DNA of 64,000 nucleotides. Origin: Flavobacteriales bacterium (GTDB lineage Bacteria > Bacteroidota > Bacteroidia > NS11-12g > UBA9320). The notes under the pieces are model-generated. The model was not told the DNA's origin. It was given only the letters and a program-made list of their open reading frames with translations, and searched no databases. A program made the position numbers and the translations under genes. Below, piece after piece: positions 58,756 through 64,000 of the stretch; within the stretch, counting starts at the first letter, position 1; each line of letters starts with the position of its first letter. The stretch is taken from contig JACJZV010000001.1 in assembly GCA_020635395.1 (NCBI GenBank), forward strand, positions 1-64,000, read 5' to 3'.

Positions 58756-60195
58756 TCACATGGCCTCAAAAGCACCGGCATCCGGCATTCCATCTCGTGA
58801 GTTACCATCAAAATCGGTTGTTATTCCAACATTTGCTCCAATATTTTGAGCTGCCGAACCTACCTTAATCCGATAATTTCTATTGCGGGCATCCACAAAT
58901 AGCACTGGTTTTTCAAAGGTTGGGTATGGGCCTTTGTCAATAACATTAGCCGGACTTCTCAGGGCAATTTCTGCCACCAGGTATTTGTCGGTAGCACGTA
59001 TCAAATTATTTTTAAGGGTAGAATCAATAGTCATCATACTTTTTAGTACGGCAAAACCAAATTCATCATCTGCACTTCCTTCTATAATGCAGTTTTGAAT
59101 GTTGAATCCAATGGGGAAAGAATTAACTAAATGGCGGTTTTCATCCAGCTCAATATTATTCAAAACCAATGTTGGGTCTTTGTGCGAAAAGTCGTAACCA
59201 TAAGTGGCAAAAGTGCAATGTTTAAGGTCATAAAATCCACCATAAAGCCCTAAAAAGGTATATCTACCACAGTTGACAACAACATTATTTATGGCTCGTA
59301 TGTAGCTGCCCTTGCCCGATATTCCATCGTAAGCCATGTTCCGTATTTCTGTGTTTTCAATAACTACGTTGGGAAGGCCGTTGTTGCTGGTGCTATCACA
59401 ATAAACGCCCACAGTGCCATTTTTAATTTCAGCGTGTTTTATGGAATTATTTTTACTCAGATAGTTTAGCCATATACCACCCCACTGACCAGCTGATTCT
59501 TCAAAATCGGGTTGCAGCCTATCTCCTTCAAATTTTACTGGTTCTCCGCTGGTTCCTTCTATTTTTAAAGTTCCTTCCACATAAAGCCACGAACGAGGTG
59601 CGAAATGCAGTTTAACACCTTCTTTAATAGTAAGTTGACAATTTTCTGGTACATATAAGTAGCCCCAAACTACGTATGGCTTTTGTTTGTCGTCAAACAC
59701 CATGTTGCAAACCGAATCTCGAATAATATAATGGGCATCTTGCCCCCAAGCCACAAGCTGCACATGTTGTCGGTTTCCATTGGTCAGAATCTCAACGGAA
59801 TCTCTGATAATTAAGGGCATAGAGGTTGGGTTATTGTTTGGGTCGGCGGTTAGTTCAACAAAAACAAAAACGGAGTCCTTTGGCAATATTTCCACTTCCG
59901 AAACGGTTGGGCCAACCTCGCCATCAACATTTATTCGAAACTGCGAGGCAGAGCCTCCGGCCAATCTAAAACTGGTCTTAATTTTTTCTTTATGAGGATT
60001 AACTACCACAAATTGCTTGTTTATCGACTTTGGTACAGCCGTAGGAATGGCCGTAAAAACAGTGTCAAAAAACATGGTGTCTGTTCGTAAGGTTAAGGTT
60101 GCCGCAGGGTCGAGCAAAATGGCATCTTGATCTTTGCAAGAGAATAACGCAAAAACGAGTAGTGCAAAGCATCCAAAAATTTTACGAGTCAGCAT
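58756..60195 (-). CDS. Lipoprotein with beta-sandwich and right-handed beta-helix
   Basis: 479 residues. Signal MLTRKIFGCFALLVFALFSC with lipobox Cys20. Residues ~30-150 look like a beta-sandwich (LRTDTMFFDTVFTAIP, KQFVVVNPHKEKIKTSFRLAGG, DSVFVFVELTADPNNNP); ~165-420 form a right-handed beta-helix (NSIKHAEIKNGTVGVYCDS, IENTEIRNMAYDGISGKG, AINNVVVNCGRYTFLGL). The chain ends DFDGNSRDGMPDAGAFEAM, the 'DGxPDxGAFE' close usual in this Bacteroidota family. Probably outer-membrane and cell-surface; no enzyme residues known. Its -7 box is 4 nt before the start codon. Confidence 0.85.
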   Translation of the reverse strand: MLTRKIFGCFALLVFALFSCKDQDAILLDPAATLTLRTDTMFFDTVFTAIPTAVPKSINKQFVVVNPHKEKIKTSFRLAGGSASQFRINVDGEVGPTVSEVEILPKDSVFVFVELTADPNNNPTSMPLIIRDSVEILTNGNRQHVQLVAWGQDAHYIIRDSVCNMVFDDKQKPYVVWGYLYVPENCQLTIKEGVKLHFAPRSWLYVEGTLKIEGTSGEPVKFEGDRLQPDFEESAGQWGGIWLNYLSKNNSIKHAEIKNGTVGVYCDSTSNNGLPNVVIENTEIRNMAYDGISGKGSYIRAINNVVVNCGRYTFLGLYGGFYDLKHCTFATYGYDFSHKDPTLVLNNIELDENRHLVNSFPIGFNIQNCIIEGSADDEFGFAVLKSMMTIDSTLKNNLIRATDKYLVAEIALRSPANVIDKGPYPTFEKPVLFVDARNRNYRIKVGSAAQNIGANVGITTDFDGNSRDGMPDAGAFEAM

Positions 60196-60199
60196 GGGA

Positions 60200-60228
60200 C
60201 AAAAATAAATAACACAACGCCATTACAA
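60200..60228 (-). promoter_or_regulatory. Promoter TTG-N18-TATTTTTG, 4 nt before a start codon
   Basis: On the minus strand TATTTTTG (60207-60200) is followed by TCCC and the ATG at 60195; a TTG lies 18 nt upstream (60228-60226). Predicted leaderless. Confidence 0.55.
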
Positions 60229-60269
60229 CGTCAATTTATTTAAGGTATTATTTGAGATAATTATTTGAC

Positions 60270-60301
60270 TTGGATATTTGGGATCCATTTTGCTAAATTT
60301 G
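60270..60301 (+). promoter_or_regulatory. Promoter TTG-N21-TAAATTTG for gene 60348
   Basis: TTG at 60270-60272 and TAAATTTG at 60294-60301, 46 nt before the ATG at 60348. Confidence 0.5.
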
Positions 60302-60347
60302 GTCGGTTAATAGGTTAATCAAAAAACATGAATTTTAAAAAATTAAT

Positions 60348-61535
60348 ATGAAAAAATTATTTCAACAGTCTTTCGCATTGCTACCGTTTCTTCTTTTAAT
60401 GAATTATTGTTCTACTCAGGCACAGAGCCTAAAAAGCGTTATGATAAATGCTTGTGGAAGTTCAGAAGGCGATAACGAATATCTTATTCTACAAAATGGG
60501 GGCTCCAGCCTAACCGTTTCACCGTCAACTATCGATATAAGATATGGAACAACTTCGCCTGCGTCAACTACCTATACCGATGCCATAGCAGCATCGGGCA
60601 ATTCAGGCTTTGTGAGCGGGCTAAATACCAAACTATCCGGAAGTTGCGATTTTGCTTTTGTAAATGCTTCCAACGGCTCTTCAATACCTGCCAATAGTTA
60701 CTTTATTGTAATGAATGATGCCCCATTGGATACACCCAATTTCAGTGCATGGTGCGGTAATAGTGTTGGCAATGTGTATGTTGTTTTTAGCACCGATGCA
60801 AGTTTCACTTCCTCCGGTAATTTTGCAAACGCCGGTGCAACCGCTCGATATTTTAGAACCATTATTAATGGCGTTGACAAAAACTATAACTACATTCCCA
60901 ATAATTTAAGCAATACCGATGGGTCGTTTGCTGCATGGAGTGATACTGGTGTGGCCAGTACTTCTGGAAATTACTCTTCTTGTCAGCCAACCAACCTTGC
61001 GTCACTCCCAGTAGAACTTATTTATTTTAATCTCGCGGAGGGCATAAACGAACTAAAATTAATGTGGGCAACTGCCATGGAAAATCAGAATTTGGGCTTT
61101 GAAATTCAGCGTAAAACCGAGGCAAATGATTGGGAAAGGCTGGATTTTGTTGTTGGAAACGGTAGCTCCAACCGAACAATAAGCTATGAGTACAAAACGC
61201 TTGTGCCAACGGAAACAACTTATTTCAGGTTAAAACAAATGGATTTTAATGGACAATATGTGTACTCAGCCATTCTAAAATTTGAACCAAAGATGAAGAA
61301 GCCGTTTTTTGATATTTCCCCAAATCCAACGTCCGAATCTGTACAAATAAATTTTGCTATTTCGGATGAGGAATCAACGATTATTTTATACAACTCTGTG
61401 GGTCAGCAGATAAAAAATGAGCGTATTACAGCAGGTCAAAGCACATTGGGTATCTCAAATTTGCCGGGAGATATTTATACCGTAGTTTGGCAAAATGGGA
61501 AAGAATGTCATACAAAACGCTTGATTGTTTTGTAG
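60348..61535 (+). CDS. T9SS-exported protein of unknown function
   Basis: 395 residues. Signal peptide (MKKLFQQSFALLPFLLLMNYCSTQAQ), a ~190-residue beta-rich domain beginning VMINACGSSEGDNEYLILQN, which resembles the first strands of lamin-tail domains, then a linker LPVELIYFNLAEGINELKLMW ... FEIQRKTEANDWERLDFV, which is the fibronectin-like segment that precedes many T9SS sorting domains, and the sorting domain itself (FDISPNPTSESVQINF ... GDIYTVVW ... KRLIVL). Secreted or surface-anchored. Convergent with gpsA at a distance of 1 nt. Confidence 0.88.
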   Translation: MKKLFQQSFALLPFLLLMNYCSTQAQSLKSVMINACGSSEGDNEYLILQNGGSSLTVSPSTIDIRYGTTSPASTTYTDAIAASGNSGFVSGLNTKLSGSCDFAFVNASNGSSIPANSYFIVMNDAPLDTPNFSAWCGNSVGNVYVVFSTDASFTSSGNFANAGATARYFRTIINGVDKNYNYIPNNLSNTDGSFAAWSDTGVASTSGNYSSCQPTNLASLPVELIYFNLAEGINELKLMWATAMENQNLGFEIQRKTEANDWERLDFVVGNGSSNRTISYEYKTLVPTETTYFRLKQMDFNGQYVYSAILKFEPKMKKPFFDISPNPTSESVQINFAISDEESTIILYNSVGQQIKNERITAGQSTLGISNLPGDIYTVVWQNGKECHTKRLIVL

Positions 61536-61536
61536 A

Positions 61537-62544
61537 TTAATCAATTTGAGAAATCAAAGTTTCAACGGCTTTTTTGGCTGAAAAATTTGCATAAATCACG
61601 CGATATACAAAATCAGAAATGGGCATTTTTACCCCAAATTTTTGGTTCATCTCATAAATGGTTTTGGTGGCATAATAACCTTCAGCAACCATTTTCATTT
61701 CAATCTGAGCAGATTTTACGGAATATCCTTTGCCCAACATATTTCCAAAAGTTCTATTGCGGCTAAATTGGCTATATGCAGTCACCATCAAATCTCCCAA
61801 ATAGGCCGAGTCGTCAATATCCCGCTCAATGGGGTGCACGGCAGCCATAAAACGTTTTGTCTCTCTAATGGCATTCGACACCAAAACGGCTAAAAAATTA
61901 TCACCAAAACCCAAGCCATGAGTTATTCCGGCGGCAATAGCGTATATATTTTTTAACACCGCTGCATATTCGGTTCCATAAATATCATCAGAGGTTACCG
62001 TTTTAATAAATCTACCTTGCAGTAGTTTGGATATTTCGTTCGCAAGATTTTGATTTTTAGAAGCTAACGTTAAAAAGCTAAGTTTTTCCAAGGCCACTTC
62101 TTCCGCATGGCAGGGCCCAGTGATAACCCCAATATGGTCATCGTTTATACCGCAGTGTTCTCTTAAATAGTCGCCCAAAATCTGACTCGTTTCAGGTATC
62201 AATCCTTTTACCGCCGAAATCAAATATTTGTCTGAATAAAGTTGGGGAGAAATGCCCGACAACGTTTGATGCACAAAAGCTGATGGAATAGCCAAGATAA
62301 TTATTTCCCCTTCCGAAATACAGTCTTCAAGATTGGTGAAAAATTCAATCGGCTGATTTACAAAGCTAACCGAACTAATATAATCTGGATTGTGATGAAA
62401 GGTTCGCATATAGTCCGCTTTCTCTGGAGTGCGAACCCACCAATTAATTTTTTTTGCAGATGTGTTTTCGCACAAAATTTTTGCAATGGCCGTTGCCCAG
62501 CTTCCACCTCCCAAAATAGATATAGATTGAACCGAATTTTTCAA
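61537..62544 (-). CDS. gpsA: Glycerol-3-phosphate dehydrogenase [NAD(P)+]
   Basis: 335 residues. Nucleotide-binding loop ILGGGSWATAIAKIL (10-24), VHQTLSGISPQL, VKGL, ITGPCHAEEVA (the GPS.A.E motif as GPCHAEE), the catalytic lysine region YAAVLKNIYAIAAGITHGLGFGDN and the late NRTFGNMLGKG. It reduces DHAP to sn-glycerol-3-phosphate for phospholipid synthesis in the cytoplasm. Twenty-six nt behind hemW on the same strand, probably cotranscribed. Confidence 0.96.
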   Translation of the reverse strand: MKNSVQSISILGGGSWATAIAKILCENTSAKKINWWVRTPEKADYMRTFHHNPDYISSVSFVNQPIEFFTNLEDCISEGEIIILAIPSAFVHQTLSGISPQLYSDKYLISAVKGLIPETSQILGDYLREHCGINDDHIGVITGPCHAEEVALEKLSFLTLASKNQNLANEISKLLQGRFIKTVTSDDIYGTEYAAVLKNIYAIAAGITHGLGFGDNFLAVLVSNAIRETKRFMAAVHPIERDIDDSAYLGDLMVTAYSQFSRNRTFGNMLGKGYSVKSAQIEMKMVAEGYYATKTIYEMNQKFGVKMPISDFVYRVIYANFSAKKAVETLISQID

Positions 62545-62570
62545 GTGTGCAAAGTAAGTTCAATTTTTAA

Positions 62571-63698
62571 TTAATCATTTTCAAAGAAAAGTTCGGAGGC
62601 CACAAAGTCAGCCATTTTTTTGCCTGAATCTGTTAAGTATAACACATTGTTTTTCATTTCCAACAGTCGGTTTTCGTTTAATTTTTGAAATTCAAATTCT
62701 CTGTTTTTCAATAAGTTAATGCCAAAATAAGTTTCAAAATCATGAAGATTTAACCCCCATTTTGTTCGTAAGCCAAGCATAATTTGTTCATTCATGGAGT
62801 CCACTTTTGTAAGTTGCTCTTCCTCAAAAAATACCTCTTGGTTGTTTACTTTTTTAATGTATAATGGGTTGTTGGCCAAATTCCACCGCCGCTTATTTTT
62901 GGTATAAGAATGTGCCGAAGGCCCAAATCCCCAATAAGGCTTTTGTTTCCAATAAGAAGTATTGTGCAAGGCATAATTATCTGATTTACAATAGTTTGAA
63001 ATTTCGTAATGTGTCCAATTTTTTTCTTTTATCTTATTTTGAAGAAAGTCGTATTCGGCATTCGATTTCGAGTCGGGAGCAGCTTTTTCTTTTCCGGTTT
63101 TCACAAAATGGTGCAAAGCCGTGCCTTTTTCGATGGTCAAGCTGTAGGCAGATAAATGATTTATAGGTAGGCTTAATGCCAACTCAACGTTTCGTTGCCA
63201 TACGTTCGATACTGGAATTCCATAAATCAAATCTAAATTGACATCAGAAAAACCGATGGTTGCTGCATTTTCAATCGACTCAAGTGCCTGTTGTGCATTG
63301 TGCGACCGATTCATCCAAACCAAATCTGCTTCGTCAAAACTCTGAACTCCTATACTTAACCGATTGATTTTTAAATTCTTCCATTCAATCAAGTTGTGCA
63401 AACTGCAATCATCTGGGTTGGCTTCCATAGTTATTTCGGCGGTTTTTGAAACATCAAAGTAGTGGAAAATTTTGGTCAATATCTTCTCCAAATTTTGTAA
63501 CCGGATGATGCTGGGTGTGCCTCCGCCAAAATAAATGGATTCTATCTTTTGGTTGTGTAATTCCGATTTTCGAAGGTCTATTTCCGCAACAATTGCGTCA
63601 ATCAATGCATCCTCATTCTTTGTTTGTGTAGAAAAATGAAAATCGCAATAGTGGCAAGCCTTTTTGCAAAATGGAATATGTACATAAATGCCGCTCAC
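62571..63698 (-). CDS. hemW: Radical SAM heme chaperone HemW
   Basis: 375 residues. IPFCKKACHYCDF gives the cluster cysteines C11, C15, C18; followed by YFGGGTPSI, TMEANPDDC, NRLSIGVQSF and DLIYGIP, and the HemW C-terminal domain (ELQ..., MLGLRTKWGLNLHDFETYFG). HemW lacks the fourth N-terminal Cys of true HemN in the position that binds the second SAM, and acts as a heme-transfer protein, although it is often annotated as oxygen-independent coproporphyrinogen oxidase. The start lies 4 nt after the stop of the partial upstream gene. Confidence 0.93.
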   Translation of the reverse strand: MSGIYVHIPFCKKACHYCDFHFSTQTKNEDALIDAIVAEIDLRKSELHNQKIESIYFGGGTPSIIRLQNLEKILTKIFHYFDVSKTAEITMEANPDDCSLHNLIEWKNLKINRLSIGVQSFDEADLVWMNRSHNAQQALESIENAATIGFSDVNLDLIYGIPVSNVWQRNVELALSLPINHLSAYSLTIEKGTALHHFVKTGKEKAAPDSKSNAEYDFLQNKIKEKNWTHYEISNYCKSDNYALHNTSYWKQKPYWGFGPSAHSYTKNKRRWNLANNPLYIKKVNNQEVFFEEEQLTKVDSMNEQIMLGLRTKWGLNLHDFETYFGINLLKNREFEFQKLNENRLLEMKNNVLYLTDSGKKMADFVASELFFEND

Positions 63699-63702
63699 TC
63701 GA

Positions 63703-64000
63703 TTAATAAGCCACTGTAATGGCCTGTTTTTTAATTATTTTTTTACCGCTATCAACCGATAAAGCCTCTAAAACAACCACGTAAATTCCGGGTGGAACTA
63801 CCTCATCATTCACTCCTTTTCCACTCCAAACAAAAATGTTATTGATACCAGAAAGAGCCGTGTTTACCGGAAAGGCAACCATTTTCCCATTCAAATCAAA
63901 AACGCGGATATTGATATTTGCACTTTCCTGAATGTTGAATTTTATGAATAATTCATCATTAAAGCCATCACCATCTGGCGAAAATGGGTCAGGTGAAATT
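63703..64000 (-). CDS. C-terminus of an exported protein with FlgD-like/gliding-type Ig domain (cut by window edge)
   Basis: 99 codons are open from the window edge to the stop at 63703. The visible part starts ISPDPFSPDGDGFNDEL, the calcium-site-like loop of CHU_C/FlgD-Ig type domains, continues NINIRVFDLNGKMVAFP and FVWSGKGVNDEVVPPGIYVVVLEA and ends KKIIKKQAITVAY. This is the usual last domain of large Bacteroidota exported proteins that use T9SS (type B-like end) or carry lamin-tail modules. An internal TTG at 63894 is not a start. Upstream of hemW by 4 nt, so it may share its transcript. Confidence 0.85.
   Translation of the reverse strand, partial: ISPDPFSPDGDGFNDELFIKFNIQESANINIRVFDLNGKMVAFPVNTALSGINNIFVWSGKGVNDEVVPPGIYVVVLEALSVDSGKKIIKKQAITVAY

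Noticed and set aside
1..64000. tRNA, rRNA, riboswitch or prophage genes
   Set aside because: Gaps were read on both strands; none showed a cloverleaf, known riboswitch core or phage gene that I could support.

Overview
The window reads as a piece of a Bacteroidota (Bacteroidetes) chromosome. Reasons: AT-rich sequence; many exported proteins that end in a type IX secretion (T9SS) sorting domain; families nearly confined to the phylum (DUF4175, DUF4271, DUF4349, the GlsA/GlsB glycine-lipid pair, the PG_1098-like THUMP methyltransferase, a stand-alone MetH homocysteine domain, BshA); and the phylum's -7 promoter box TAnnTTTG (or TAnnTTCG) upstream of many genes. I cannot place it below phylum with confidence. 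I saw no rRNA, tRNA, CRISPR array, prophage or complete insertion sequence.

Layout. 1-1233: edge-truncated GEVED/PKD exported protein. 1516-3729: small-type purL. 3732-8700 (-): three-gene envelope-type operon (SPOR-like membrane protein, DUF4175 coiled-coil membrane protein, ExbD-derived lipoprotein). 8834-10771: exported thioredoxin-fold protein and rlmD. 10799-14513: RRM protein and two related secreted proteins of unknown function separated by a remnant of the glycosyltransferase gene that follows them at 14533. 15605-23743: T9SS cargo, small lipoproteins, TfoX-like protein, methyltransferase, and a minus-strand ECF sigma operon. 24005-30972: beta-helix T9SS protein, pbpC, radical SAM gene, ftsH. 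31285-34400: kbl-menA-menC. 34462-38171: SNF2 helicase and a T9SS protein. 38233-43174 (-): glsB/glsA, and an operon of HerA-like ATPase, lgt and a DNA glycosylase. 43220-46691 (-): lipoprotein, redoxin, small membrane protein and DUF4349 genes with three copies of a 33-bp perfect or near-perfect palindrome in their gaps. 46960-52894: NMT1-like binding protein, metH homocysteine domain-bshA-DUF4271-hemD operon, THUMP-like methyltransferase. 52942-64000: small lipoproteins, a 902-residue BNR-propeller T9SS protein, spermidine-synthase-like protein, hsp20 with a sigma-54-like promoter, beta-helix lipoprotein, another T9SS protein, gpsA, hemW and the C-terminus of an exported protein.

The housekeeping part joins purine synthesis (purL), menaquinone (menA, menC), heme (hemD, hemW), methionine (metH part), bacillithiol (bshA), lipids (gpsA, gls genes), lipoprotein maturation (lgt, which would serve the many lipoproteins here), wall synthesis (pbpC) and proteolysis (ftsH). 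The accessory part is mostly cell-surface protein. The points most worth a second look are the ExbD-domain lipoprotein and its operon, the glycosyltransferase 5' duplication around gene 12927-14513, the free-standing and redoxin-fused copies of one unknown domain among palindromic repeats, the sigma-54-like hsp20 promoter, and the set of genes whose -7 box lies only 4-6 nt before the start codon.
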